In this document: positions 17,868-26,667 of the stretch, in pieces
How positions within the stretch are numbered: the stretch's first letter is position 1
How the letters are laid out: every line of letters begins with the position of its first letter
NCBI RefSeq assembly: GCF_002157355.1
Contig: NZ_LYMK01000045.1
Location: 1 to 59,236, forward strand
From: Variovorax sp. JS1663
Lineage (GTDB): Bacteria; Pseudomonadota; Gammaproteobacteria; Burkholderiales; Burkholderiaceae_C
Direction of reading: 5' to 3'
DNA length: 59,236 nucleotides
Translations under genes and position numbers: made by a program
The notes under the pieces: model-generated
Databases searched by the model: none
The model's input: the letters and a program-made list of their open reading frames with translations, nothing else
What the model was told of the DNA's origin: nothing

Positions 17868-20800
17868 ATGAGCAAGGTCCGGGAATGGCTCGACGCCCAC
17901 AAGCTGACCGAGATCGCGGAGGTGCTCGAACGCGAGCAGATCGACTGGGAAGCGCTGCTGGTGCTGACGCCGGCCGATCTCAGGGACCTTGGACTTCCGG
18001 TCGGACTGCGTGCCAAGCTGTCCGCCGCCTTGCGCTCGCTTCCGGGCGCGCATGCATCGTTCGAAGCCGAGTCCGGATCGCCGGCGAAGCCCCTGGGCGA
18101 GTCGGCAGGATCGCCAGACGATGGCGAGCGCCGCCAGTTGACCGCGCTCTTCTGCGACATGGTCGGCTTCACCGAACTCGCCAATCGCACCGATCCCGAA
18201 GTGCTGCAGCAGATCGTCCGCGCCTACGAGAATGCCTGCGAGGTGTGCATCGCACGCTACGAGGGCTACGTGTTCCAGCTGCTGGGCGATGGCGTCGTGG
18301 CCTTCTTCGGCTACCCGCTCGCGCACGAAGGCGAGGCCGAACGGGCGATCCATGCCGGGTTGGAGATCGTCGAGACCCTGTCCAGGCTGGACATCCCCGT
18401 GGCGGGTCGCCTCGCGGTGCGCATCGGCATCGCGACGGGCGTCGTCGTGGTGTCCTCGGCGGGAAAGGGTGCGGTCGGGGAGGCGATGAACCTGGCAGCC
18501 CGGCTGCAGGGCCTGGCCCGGCCCGGCCACGTGCTGGTGAGCGAGCAGGTGCATCGGCTGGCCGGGGGCAGTTTCGACTACGAGGATCTCGGCGAACAGG
18601 CGTTGAAGGGCATCGCCCGGCCTGTCCACGTCTATGGGATTGCGGGCGTCAGTGAAGCGGCCAGCCGCTTCGAGGCCGCGACCCTGGAAGGGCTGACGCC
18701 GCTGATCGGCCGCGAGCAGGAGATCGGGCTGCTGCTGGAGCGCTGGTCGCTGGCCCAGGACGGCGAGGGCCAGGTCGTCATGCTGTCCGGCGAACCGGGC
18801 ATCGGCAAGAGCCGCATCCTCAATGCCTTTCGTGAGCGCGTCGAAAGCCAGGGCGCGAAGGCGCTGAACTTCCAGTGCTCGCCTTACTACGTGAACAGCG
18901 CGTTCTGGCCCAGCGCCAACAACTTCGAGCGGGGGTTGAAGTTCGCCCCCGACGAGTCGCCCGAGTCCAGGCTCGACAAGCTCGAAGGCCTGATCGTCGG
19001 CGTCTACGGGCGCCCGCTGGCCGATGTCGGCTTCATCGCCTCCATGATGTCCATTCCGTGCGGCGAACGGTACGGGACGAGCGCCATGACCGCGCAGAAG
19101 CGCAAGCAGGAAACGCTGCGCACGCTGGTCGACCTCACCGAAGCCGCGGCCCGCACGCAGCCGAGCGTGATGCTGTTCGAGGACGTGCACTGGGCCGATC
19201 CGACCTCGCTGGAAGTGCTGGACCTGCTCATCGACCGGGTCCGCAGCATCCCGCTGCTGATCGTTCTGACCCATCGCCCGGAGTTCAAGCCGCGCTGGTC
19301 CGAGCAGGGCCACGTGAGCGCATTGAACCTGTCCAAGCTGACCCGGGCGCAGGGTGCGGCGATGGTGTCGAGGCTGGCGGGCAACAAGGCGCTGCCCGCC
19401 GCGCTGCTCGAACAGATCCTCGCCAAGACCGATGGCGTGCCCTTGTTCGTGGAGGAGCTGACCAAGGCCATTCTGGAATCCGGCGAGTTGACGGAGCAGG
19501 CGGACCACTACGAATACCGGGGCGCGGCGAGTGGGATCACCATCCCGGCCTCGCTGCGGGATTCGCTGATGGCGCGGCTGGACCGCTTCAATCCGGTCAA
19601 GTTCATCGCCCAGGTCGGCGCGGCGATCGGACGCGTGTTCAGCTACGAGCTGATCGCGGCCGTGGCGCCGATGACGCAGGAACAGCTCGACGAGTCCCTC
19701 GCACGGCTGACCGAGTCGGGGCTGGCGTCCCGCAGGGGGTCACCGCCGGAAGCGACCTACACCTTCAAGCACGCGCTGGTCCAGGATGTGGCTTACGACT
19801 CGCTGCTCAAGAGCCGGCGGCAGGAGCTGCACGCCAAGATCGCCCGGGCGATCGAGGAGCGCTTCACGAACACCAAGGTCGCCGAGCCCGAAGTGCTGGC
19901 CCACCACCTGACCGCCGCGGGCCTGGCCGCCGAGGCCGTTCCGCTGTGGCAGAGCGCCGGCGAGCTGGCGTTCAAGCGCATGGCCCTGGTCGAGGCCATC
20001 TCGCATCTCAACCAGGGGCTGAAGCTGATCGCCACGCTGCCGCGCTCGATCGAGCACGACAGGCGCGAGCTCGCCCTCCGGCGCGCGCTCGGCGTGGCCT
20101 GGATGGCGGCCAAGGGCTGGCCCGCGCCCGAGGCCCGCGAGAGCCTGCTGCCGGCATTGAAGCTGGTCGACTCGGCCGCGTCGGGGCGGGACACGCTGCC
20201 GGTCTACTGGGGCCTGTTCGCCAACACCCTGAGCATGGGGCGCGTCGCGGAGTCGGTGCAGTGGGCCGAGCAGTTGCTCGCCATGGGCAAGGAAAGCGGC
20301 GACACCGACATCCTGGTCACCGCCCATCTGATGATGAGCGTCTCCACGTTCTGGCTGGGTGATCTGCTGACCTGCCGCGCGCACGCGGAGGCGGTGGCCA
20401 GCGTCTACGACCCCGTCAGGCACCGCCATATCGCCGACGAGATCAACCACGATCCCCTGACCGGCGCGGGCATCTACCGGGCGCAGGTGAGCTGGATGCT
20501 CGGATTCCCGGACCGTGCCGTCGCAGAGTGCGATGCCAAGGACGAGCACGCGCGCCGGCGTGGTCACGTGTTCGATCGGGGCTTCGCGTTGGCCGCCGGC
20601 GCGGACGTCTTCGAGTACCGCGGCGAACCCGATGCGCAGCGTGCGCGCGTCCAGGAATGCGAGCGCCTGGGCCGCGACAACGGCCTGTCCGTGCTCTGCC
20701 AGGTGGTCGCGCCGCTGCGCTACGGCGCGGCGCTGGTACGCGCAGGGAGGGCTGCGGAGGGCGTGGGCCTGCTGCAATCCGGCCTGTCGCTGCGCGAAGC

Positions 20801-21227
20801 GGGCGGCGGCTACGGTGGCAGCAACCCCTATCTCCAGGCCCTGCTTGCCGAGGGCATGGCCGCGATGGGTGACATCCCGGGCGCGCTGCGCGTCGTTGAA
20901 AAGCAGATCGAGCAGATCTTGCGGCCGGGCTGGGGTGAGCGCTGCCACTATGCCGAGATCCGTCGCCTGGAGGGCTGCCTCCACGCGCAGCGCGGCGACG
21001 CCGAAGCCGCCGAAGAGAGCTACCGCCTGTCGCTCGAATGGGCCCGGGTTCAGCAGGCCCGGTCCTGGGAGCTGCGCACTGCGGCCAGCCTGGCGGACAT
21101 GCTTCGGCAGCAGGGCCGGGCGGCCGAGGGGCGCGCGCTGCTGATCCCCGTGTACGAGTGGTTCACCGAAGGCTTGGGCACGCGGGACCTGGTCCACGCC
21201 CGCGAGGTCATCGAGGCGCTGGGTTGA
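17868..21227 (+). CDS. SAM-domain adenylate/guanylate cyclase fused to AAA-type ATPase and TPR-like region
   Basis: This 1119-residue multidomain protein starts with a SAM domain (about residues 4-56: VREWLDAHKLTEIAEVLERE). A class III nucleotide cyclase follows at about 87-270; metal Asp residues sit in LFCDMVGFTEL (D97) and LLGDGVVAFFG (D141). Next comes an ATPase (Walker A SGEPGIGKS at about 307-315, then LFEDVHWADPTSLEVLDLLI), and then about 500 residues of Ala/Leu-rich helices resembling TPRs. Such proteins are thought to link cAMP synthesis to protein-protein or ligand sensing. GAGGAG precedes ATG 17868. The 3' end overlaps the convergent DyP gene by 20 bases. Confidence 0.9.
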   Translation: MSKVREWLDAHKLTEIAEVLEREQIDWEALLVLTPADLRDLGLPVGLRAKLSAALRSLPGAHASFEAESGSPAKPLGESAGSPDDGERRQLTALFCDMVGFTELANRTDPEVLQQIVRAYENACEVCIARYEGYVFQLLGDGVVAFFGYPLAHEGEAERAIHAGLEIVETLSRLDIPVAGRLAVRIGIATGVVVVSSAGKGAVGEAMNLAARLQGLARPGHVLVSEQVHRLAGGSFDYEDLGEQALKGIARPVHVYGIAGVSEAASRFEAATLEGLTPLIGREQEIGLLLERWSLAQDGEGQVVMLSGEPGIGKSRILNAFRERVESQGAKALNFQCSPYYVNSAFWPSANNFERGLKFAPDESPESRLDKLEGLIVGVYGRPLADVGFIASMMSIPCGERYGTSAMTAQKRKQETLRTLVDLTEAAARTQPSVMLFEDVHWADPTSLEVLDLLIDRVRSIPLLIVLTHRPEFKPRWSEQGHVSALNLSKLTRAQGAAMVSRLAGNKALPAALLEQILAKTDGVPLFVEELTKAILESGELTEQADHYEYRGAASGITIPASLRDSLMARLDRFNPVKFIAQVGAAIGRVFSYELIAAVAPMTQEQLDESLARLTESGLASRRGSPPEATYTFKHALVQDVAYDSLLKSRRQELHAKIARAIEERFTNTKVAEPEVLAHHLTAAGLAAEAVPLWQSAGELAFKRMALVEAISHLNQGLKLIATLPRSIEHDRRELALRRALGVAWMAAKGWPAPEARESLLPALKLVDSAASGRDTLPVYWGLFANTLSMGRVAESVQWAEQLLAMGKESGDTDILVTAHLMMSVSTFWLGDLLTCRAHAEAVASVYDPVRHRHIADEINHDPLTGAGIYRAQVSWMLGFPDRAVAECDAKDEHARRRGHVFDRGFALAAGADVFEYRGEPDAQRARVQECERLGRDNGLSVLCQVVAPLRYGAALVRAGRAAEGVGLLQSGLSLREAGGGYGGSNPYLQALLAEGMAAMGDIPGALRVVEKQIEQILRPGWGERCHYAEIRRLEGCLHAQRGDAEAAEESYRLSLEWARVQQARSWELRTAASLADMLRQQGRAAEGRALLIPVYEWFTEGLGTRDLVHAREVIEALG

Positions 21228-22680
21228 GCGGGTGCTTCGACCCGATCCACCGAAGTGCACTGATGCTCGGCAGGAAGGTGTAGGCACCGCCGCGCGTGCG
21301 AACGAAGCGCGGCAAGCCCCGCAGGCGGACCGAACCCGCGCTGGTCACCACATCGAACCAGCTCGCGTCCTCCTGGTTCGCACCCAGCAGCGGATCGTTG
21401 GAGCCGGTGATGCGAGGGTCCTGCAGCCCGAGGTTGATCCAGTCGTAATAGACGGCCTCGAACTGGGCCGACAGGTCGGCGCAGATGAAATTGCCCAGCA
21501 GCCCGCGCTCGACCCGCTCGTCGGCATCGCGATCGGTCGCGTCCCAGCGGGGGCCGTAGGGCATGCCGCGGCGCACCAGCCGGCGCGTGTGGTTGGCGAT
21601 CCGTTGCACGATCCTGGCACCGCGCGGATTCGTGCGCCGGGTGTGCGCGCCCAGGGGGCATTTCAACCCCTCGTCGTCGTCGACAAAGTCGAAGTCGGTG
21701 TCGGACACGCGCGGACTCGGGGTGGGATCGCGCGGCGACAGCGCCAGCGGTGTCCCGTTGCGCCACCGGCCCAGCAGCTTGGCGGCGACGACTTCGCGCA
21801 TGGACGCCAGCCGTGCCGATGGAGAAGCCTCGTCGCCCGCGCCGCCGATGGCCAGCAGGCTGTCGGCCAGGGGACTGGCCAGCAGCTGCGCGGCCGCGCG
21901 GTCCAGGAAGTTCTCGAAGGCAGGCACGTCCTGCTCGAGCACCCGGAACGCATTGAACGCACCGTTGAAGCCGAGCACGGGTGGATCGGGCAGGGTCCAC
22001 TGCAACTGCTCGAGCGCCGTCTCGTAGCCCAGCAGCACGGTGCCGAGCGGCGCGAGGGGCTGGCCGTCGAGCTTGTAGGGCGGGCTGACCTGCGCGAACC
22101 GCGGCTGCGAGATGTTGTCCCGGTAGCCGAAGTGCACCTCGTCGCCATTGAATTTGGCGCCCTCGTTGCGGCCGCGGATCCTGAACGCGCGGCCGGCCAG
22201 GCCCGCCATCATGTCCTTCTCGAACCGATCGAGCAGCGCGGCGGTGTCCGCGTGCAGCGTCACGATCAGATGGACGGCGTCGCTCGCCTGGAACCACGGT
22301 ATCCAGTGCTCGGGCGCGGAGTCGCCCCAATCGCCGATCTTCGAGGCGCGTGCGGCCATGCCTTCGCGGTACGCCTCGGGAAACGCGCTCATGGCGGAAG
22401 GCGGAACACCCAGTGCCTGCATTCCCGTGAACGTGATTCCGAGGTTGAAGCACACATCCGGTGGCCGCGCGCCCCAATGCGCGGCGTCCGTGATCGCGGG
22501 TGCCAGTGAACGATCGGGCCCGGCCGTGGCACCGACCCATGCGCTGGCCTGGCGCGCATCGATCACCTGGGCGATCAGGTGGCGCACCATCGACTTGCGG
22601 TAGCCACGCAGGATGTTGCCCTGCACGTCGGCCAGGTCCACCGATTCGCCCACGACGGCGCCGCGCGTCGGTGCGGCCAT
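21208..22680 (-). CDS. DyP-type heme peroxidase
   Basis: This 490-residue protein has the family layout of two ferredoxin-like halves. A distal motif GYRDNISQP (Asp at about 188) corresponds to the DyP GXXDG, and the proximal-heme segment CPLGAHTRRTNPRG has His at about 346. An Arg-rich distal segment (RRLVRRGMPYGPRWD) is also present. It would use H2O2 to oxidise an unknown substrate. The Gly after the catalytic Asp is Asn here, which is unusual. No signal peptide is visible. ATG 22680 overlaps the stop of the upstream unknown gene (TGATG), so it is the third, coupled gene of a catalase-like/unknown/DyP cluster. Confidence 0.87.
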   Translation of the reverse strand: MAAPTRGAVVGESVDLADVQGNILRGYRKSMVRHLIAQVIDARQASAWVGATAGPDRSLAPAITDAAHWGARPPDVCFNLGITFTGMQALGVPPSAMSAFPEAYREGMAARASKIGDWGDSAPEHWIPWFQASDAVHLIVTLHADTAALLDRFEKDMMAGLAGRAFRIRGRNEGAKFNGDEVHFGYRDNISQPRFAQVSPPYKLDGQPLAPLGTVLLGYETALEQLQWTLPDPPVLGFNGAFNAFRVLEQDVPAFENFLDRAAAQLLASPLADSLLAIGGAGDEASPSARLASMREVVAAKLLGRWRNGTPLALSPRDPTPSPRVSDTDFDFVDDDEGLKCPLGAHTRRTNPRGARIVQRIANHTRRLVRRGMPYGPRWDATDRDADERVERGLLGNFICADLSAQFEAVYYDWINLGLQDPRITGSNDPLLGANQEDASWFDVVTSAGSVRLRGLPRFVRTRGGAYTFLPSISALRWIGSKHPLNPAPR

Positions 22681-23327
22681 CACCAGCCCACCCCCAGCTT
22701 TTGCCGCACCTGGGCGACGGAGTATCCCGGGTAGGCGCGGTAGGCGCCGAGTTGAACGTTCGGGTTCCTGTCCAGCTGAAGCACCAGGTAGCGCGACAGA
22801 TCCTGCAGGTTGTCGAGGTCCGGGGCCACCACGTCGATCATCGTTCCCGGGTCGTCGGGCAGCTGGAAGGCGTCGCGCTGGTGGACCCATTCGATGAAGG
22901 CGTCCACGTGCTGCCAGCACGGCAGCGGCGGCGGGTCCTCGATCAACGAGACGACGCCGTCGAAGGCGTTCCCCAGCGTCATGATGAAGTCGCGGATGTA
23001 CGCGTGAAAGTCGCCGTCGTAGAACGAGAACATGAGCAGGTTGTTGTCGACGATCGTGAAGCGCGCCATGTGCACCGTGCCGACGTTGTCGAGCCCGCTG
23101 TAGATCTCGTCGAGGCTGGAGCCGACCACGAGCGCGGCCTGGGCGCGGCCGATCGCCGTCTTGTTCTTCAAGGGCATCACCAGGTTCATCGTGCGCATCA
23201 CGTTGTCGGTCGGCTGCCGGCTGTCGCGGGGGCCGCCGGGTGCCACCGGTGTTTCCTGGAGCCAGCGCCAGATGCGGATGAGGATCTTCTCGAAGAGTTG
23301 CTTCAACCCGTTCGTGATCGAACTCAT
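22680..23327 (-). CDS. Unknown 215-residue protein of the peroxidase cluster
   Basis: The start overlaps the catalase-like stop by ATGA and the stop overlaps the DyP start by one base. The N-terminus is an amphipathic, Trp-rich helix (LKQLFEKILIRIWRWLQ) that might bind membrane. The middle reads VGTVHMARFTIVDNNLLMFS then FYDGDFHAYIRDFI. That alternating strand/helix pattern suggests a ferredoxin-like alpha/beta fold, as in each half of DyP and related dimeric-barrel proteins. The C-terminus ends YPGYSVAQVRQKLGVGW. I recognise no named family with certainty. Context suggests an accessory or partner of the two heme enzymes. Confidence 0.75.
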   Translation of the reverse strand: MSSITNGLKQLFEKILIRIWRWLQETPVAPGGPRDSRQPTDNVMRTMNLVMPLKNKTAIGRAQAALVVGSSLDEIYSGLDNVGTVHMARFTIVDNNLLMFSFYDGDFHAYIRDFIMTLGNAFDGVVSLIEDPPPLPCWQHVDAFIEWVHQRDAFQLPDDPGTMIDVVAPDLDNLQDLSRYLVLQLDRNPNVQLGAYRAYPGYSVAQVRQKLGVGW

Positions 23328-24367
23328 CGCGTGCTCCCGCCGCCCGAATGCAGGGGGCAACCCATGCCCCGGCGCTCCTGGCATCCGAGCTGGTAGATCT
23401 CGCCGCGGGCCCGGAGGATCTCGTCGCCGGAGGCTTCGATCCCGGCCGGCAGCCGCATCGGGTTGAAGCTCAGCTGCTCCACGTCGACCTGGTCTTCTTC
23501 GGCGAGCCGGTCGATGAAGAGCGTCCCCATGTTGATGGTCCGCCGCGTGACGGGCCATGACCTGGACGGGTCGTTCACCGCGTCGCCCGGGTCGCCGATC
23601 GCCATCTTCAGCGTGAACTGGGCGGCGGACCGGGTCAGGCGGGCCCGCATTTCCGTGGTCAGGAAATCGGTGGCCTTGGCGGCGATCTGGTCGGCCGGAA
23701 CCGGGAAGACGCCATCGACCGGCTGCCATGAGAAGCGCACCGGCCGTCGCTCGCCGTCCGGCGCGATCGCAACGAAGGTGTGCACGGCGTGGTAAGCCGT
23801 GCGGGCCCAGCTCACCGGCACCTGCGAAAGCCCGGCCTCGATGGTGAAGGCCCGCACGAAGGGATGCGAGCCCGCATATTGCGCAAGTCCGGGGCCGCCG
23901 CTGATCGTCACGCCGGGGGGCAGGGGCGGCGGAGGACTTCGCAGCATCAAGGGGTCGAGGATGTGCTGCCGGATCCACGACGCCGGCTGCACCGGTTTCG
24001 GCACGAAGGCTGCTGCCACGTCCAGAAAGTCCTCGCGGGTCGTGGACCCGAAGACGCTCAGGGTCATCGACAGCAGGTCGCAGTCGGCGGCGTCGGCCAG
24101 ATGGAACTTCACCGCCAATCCCCGGGTGTCGGGGCGCTCGTCATGGCGTTCGGGATCGGAAGAGCCATTCGAGAAGCGGGCCGTGACCGGGATCGGGCGG
24201 CCCTGGAAAGGCTCGGCGATGCAGAATTCCCTGGCCACGTCGGAGGCGACGAAATGCCCCAGAACGCCCAGGCCATGGGTGTGCGCCCAGCGGGTGTCCG
24301 CAGCATGTCCGGGGGCGTCTTTCTTGAACGCGTCCAGCATCTGCGCTGCCGTGATTTCTTGGTGCAT
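23324..24367 (-). CDS. SrpA-like small catalase-family heme protein
   Basis: This 347-residue protein is a compact catalase-fold member, much shorter than true catalases. The distal His region reads TRWAHTHGLGVLGHF (His at about 29). PVTARFSNGSSDPERHDERP and RGLAVKFHLAD follow, and near the C-terminus the R-x3-Y heme-ligand motif in LRARGEIYQLG (Tyr at about 325). Such SrpA-type proteins act as peroxidases or peroxygenases rather than efficient catalases. It is the first gene of the leftward cluster. It is divergent from the two-component system at 24547; the shared 179-bp gap also contains that system's phased repeats. Confidence 0.87.
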   Translation of the reverse strand: MHQEITAAQMLDAFKKDAPGHAADTRWAHTHGLGVLGHFVASDVAREFCIAEPFQGRPIPVTARFSNGSSDPERHDERPDTRGLAVKFHLADAADCDLLSMTLSVFGSTTREDFLDVAAAFVPKPVQPASWIRQHILDPLMLRSPPPPLPPGVTISGGPGLAQYAGSHPFVRAFTIEAGLSQVPVSWARTAYHAVHTFVAIAPDGERRPVRFSWQPVDGVFPVPADQIAAKATDFLTTEMRARLTRSAAQFTLKMAIGDPGDAVNDPSRSWPVTRRTINMGTLFIDRLAEEDQVDVEQLSFNPMRLPAGIEASGDEILRARGEIYQLGCQERRGMGCPLHSGGGSTR

Positions 24368-24487
24368 TCAGGTGCCTTTGGCGACAGGACGTGCGAGCGT
24401 ACTTCCGCACTACCGGCTCCACAAGCGAATTCGGCCGTCGATGGAATCGGCGGAGGCGCGAACGGCAGGGGCGCGAGGCGCCCAACC

Positions 24488-24517
24488 CTCATGACACGCT
24501 AAGAATCCGCGTGTAGC
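24488..24517 (+). promoter_or_regulatory. Phased 11-bp direct repeat and TAG -10 box, two-component operon promoter
   Basis: CTCAT at 24488 and CTAAG at 24499 are 11 bp apart, and TGTAGC follows 13 bp after the second. The same arrangement occurs at 27302-27353 and 29259-29288. OmpR/PmrA-type regulators bind direct repeats with 11-bp phasing over the -35 region. Its position before the regulator gene suggests autoregulation. Confidence 0.55.
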
Positions 24518-24546
24518 CTTGATTGCTTTCGCGAAAAGGAGGCGCC

Positions 24547-25206
24547 GTGCGCACGCTGCTGGTGGAAGACGACGAGATGATCGGGAGCAGCCTGCGGCAT
24601 GCGCTCGAAGGCGCCGGCTGGTCGGTCGACTGGGTGCGCGACGGCGCGCTGGCCCAGAGCGCCTTCGCCGACGGCGGCTACACCTGCGTGCTGCTCGACC
24701 TCGGCCTGCCCAGGCAGGACGGCACCGAGGTGCTGCGCCGGGCACGCGAGCGTGGCGACACCACGCCCGTGCTGGTGCTCACCGCGCGTGACGGCCTGGA
24801 AGACCGCATCCAGGGCCTGGACCTCGGCGCCGACGACTACCTGCTCAAGCCCTTCGAGTTCCGCGAACTGCTGGCGCGCATGCGTGCGGTGATCCGCCGC
24901 CGCGACGGCGCCGCGCATTCGGTGATCGGCGGCGCCGGCCTGCAGCTGGACCTGACCACGCGCGAGGTGCTGCGCAACGGCGAGCGCGAGGCGCTGACAG
25001 CGCGCGAGTTCGCGCTGCTGCATGCGCTGCTGGAGCGGCCCGGCGCGATCCTTTCGCGCGAGCAACTCGAGAACCGCATCTACGGCTGGGGCGAGGAGGT
25101 CACCAGCAACGCGGTGGACGTGCTGATCCACGGCATGCGGCGCAAGCTCGGACCCGACGCGATCCGCAACGTGCGCGGGCTCGGATGGCGGGTGGCGGCG
25201 GCATGA
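24547..25206 (+). CDS. Response regulator, OmpR/QseB-PmrA group
   Basis: This 219-residue regulator has an acidic pocket E7-D8-D9, phospho-acceptor Asp 51 (CVLLDLGLPRQDG), the conserved Lys in DDYLLKPFEFRELLARMRAV and a C-terminal winged helix (ALTAREFALLHALLERPG, then NAVDVLIHGMRRKL). The receiver and DNA-binding linker resemble QseB/PmrA/TctD. GTG 24547 was chosen because an excellent AAAAGGAGG lies just upstream; a longer TTG-type start would swallow it. The gene is coupled to its kinase by ATGA. Candidate target sites are the phased repeats at 24488, 27302 and 29259. Confidence 0.93.
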   Translation: MRTLLVEDDEMIGSSLRHALEGAGWSVDWVRDGALAQSAFADGGYTCVLLDLGLPRQDGTEVLRRARERGDTTPVLVLTARDGLEDRIQGLDLGADDYLLKPFEFRELLARMRAVIRRRDGAAHSVIGGAGLQLDLTTREVLRNGEREALTAREFALLHALLERPGAILSREQLENRIYGWGEEVTSNAVDVLIHGMRRKLGPDAIRNVRGLGWRVAAA

Positions 25207-26582
25207 GGGCCGTGAAGAAGCTGGCCGACCACCCCTGGTACAAGCCCTGCTCGCTGCGGGGCAAGCTGCTGCTGTGGCTGGTCACGCTGCATCTGATCGC
25301 GGCCGGGGCCGCGGCCTGCGCTTCTTACATGAGCTACGGCCGCATGGTCCACACCTTCATGGACGACCAGATGCGGCTGCTGGCCAACTCCTATGCGGCC
25401 AACGACAGCACGCCGGTGCTGCAGCCGCTGGCCGACGATGGCGTCTACAAGTGGGGCTCCTTCATCGTGCAGATCTTCGGTCCCGACGGCCGCCTGCTCG
25501 CGACCTCCTGGCCGAAGCTGGCGGTGCCGCTGCAGGCCGAGCCGGGCCTGCGCAACGTACGCACCGGCGCCGGCCGCGACGAGGACTGGCGCGTCTTCAC
25601 CGCCGAGGCCGGCACTCGCGCCGGGCAGCCGCGCGTGCAGATCGCGCAGAGCGGCAGCTTCCTGCGTCACGAGGTGGCGCACCGTGCGCTGTTCGCGGCG
25701 CTGCCGATCGCGCTCCTGCTGCCGGTTTCGCTGGCGGTGCTGTGGCTGGTGGTGTGGTTGAGTTCCTACTCGCTGCATGCGGTGGCGCGCGAGGTGGCGG
25801 CGCAGGACGAGCGCAGCCTGTCGGAGCTCTCGCTGGCGCGCGTGCCCGACGAGATCGCGCCGCTGGTCGGCGCCTTCAACAGCCTGCTGGCGCGGCTGCG
25901 CGACGCCTTTGCCGCGCAGCGCCGCTTCGTGCAGGATGCGGCGCACGAGCTGCGCACCCCGGTGGCCGCCATCGGGCTGCAACTGGAGAACCTGCGCGCC
26001 CATGTGCCGTCCGGTGATGCCGCCGAGCGCTTTGCACAGCTGGAGGCCGGCGTCACCCGGGCCCAGCACCTGATCGAGCAGCTGCTGCGCCTGTCGCGCC
26101 AGGAGAGCGCGTCCCCGGCGGGGGGCGCCGAGCCGGTGGACGTGGCCGCGCTGTTGCGCGAGAGCCTGGGCCAACTGATGGTGGTCGCCGACCGGCGCCA
26201 CATCGACGTGGGCTTCGACGGCAGCGTCACCCCGGTGGTGAGCGCCCCCGCAGCCGAGCTGCGCAGCGTGTTCGACAACCTGATCGACAACGCCCTGCGG
26301 CATGCGCCCGAGGGCGGGGTGGTGGACGTGCGGCTGCACGAGGTCCAGGGCCAGCCGGTGGTGGACGTGGTGGACAACGGGCCGGGTATCCCGCCGGAGT
26401 TCATGGGCCGGGTCTTCGACCGCTTCTTCCGCGTGCCCGGCACCTCGGCGGGCGGCAGCGGCCTGGGCCTGGCGATCGCCCGCACCGCGGCCCTGCGGCA
26501 CGGCCTGCGCATCGCCTTGCGCAACCGCAGCGAGGAGGGGGAGGGCACCGGATTGATCGCGCGGGTCTACCTTCCGGTGTAG
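25203..26582 (+). CDS. Sensor histidine kinase, QseC-like
   Basis: This 459-residue membrane kinase has TM1 at about residues 22-45 (LLLWLVTLHLIAAGAAACAS), a periplasmic sensor domain of about 110 residues, and TM2 near 165-185 (FAALPIALLLPVSLAVLWLV). HisKA follows with His at about 248 (QDAAHELRTPVAAIG), then HATPase boxes NLIDNALRHAPEG, DNGPGIP and GGSGLGLAIARTAAL. It phosphorylates the upstream regulator. The start overlaps the regulator stop as ATGA. The stimulus is unknown. Confidence 0.94.
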   Translation: MRAVKKLADHPWYKPCSLRGKLLLWLVTLHLIAAGAAACASYMSYGRMVHTFMDDQMRLLANSYAANDSTPVLQPLADDGVYKWGSFIVQIFGPDGRLLATSWPKLAVPLQAEPGLRNVRTGAGRDEDWRVFTAEAGTRAGQPRVQIAQSGSFLRHEVAHRALFAALPIALLLPVSLAVLWLVVWLSSYSLHAVAREVAAQDERSLSELSLARVPDEIAPLVGAFNSLLARLRDAFAAQRRFVQDAAHELRTPVAAIGLQLENLRAHVPSGDAAERFAQLEAGVTRAQHLIEQLLRLSRQESASPAGGAEPVDVAALLRESLGQLMVVADRRHIDVGFDGSVTPVVSAPAAELRSVFDNLIDNALRHAPEGGVVDVRLHEVQGQPVVDVVDNGPGIPPEFMGRVFDRFFRVPGTSAGGSGLGLAIARTAALRHGLRIALRNRSEEGEGTGLIARVYLPV

Positions 26583-26667
26583 TAGTTGTGTAGTACTTCT
26601 CCAAAAGTCGTATGTAAGAAGAAAATCTAAAAAACCAGGCTTGTAACCTTATGTTTACATAGGCACA
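26583..26667. promoter_or_regulatory. AT-rich intergenic stretch, likely promoter for the next gene
   Basis: These 85 bases are strikingly AT-rich against the GC-rich surroundings. They include an imperfect inverted repeat (TGTAACC, TTAT, GTTTACA) and the 12-mer TGTGTAGTACTT at 26587-26598. That 12-mer recurs on the minus strand at 48899-48910, upstream of the DUF5648 lipoprotein operon. This is probably a promoter region; no regulator can be assigned. Confidence 0.4.
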
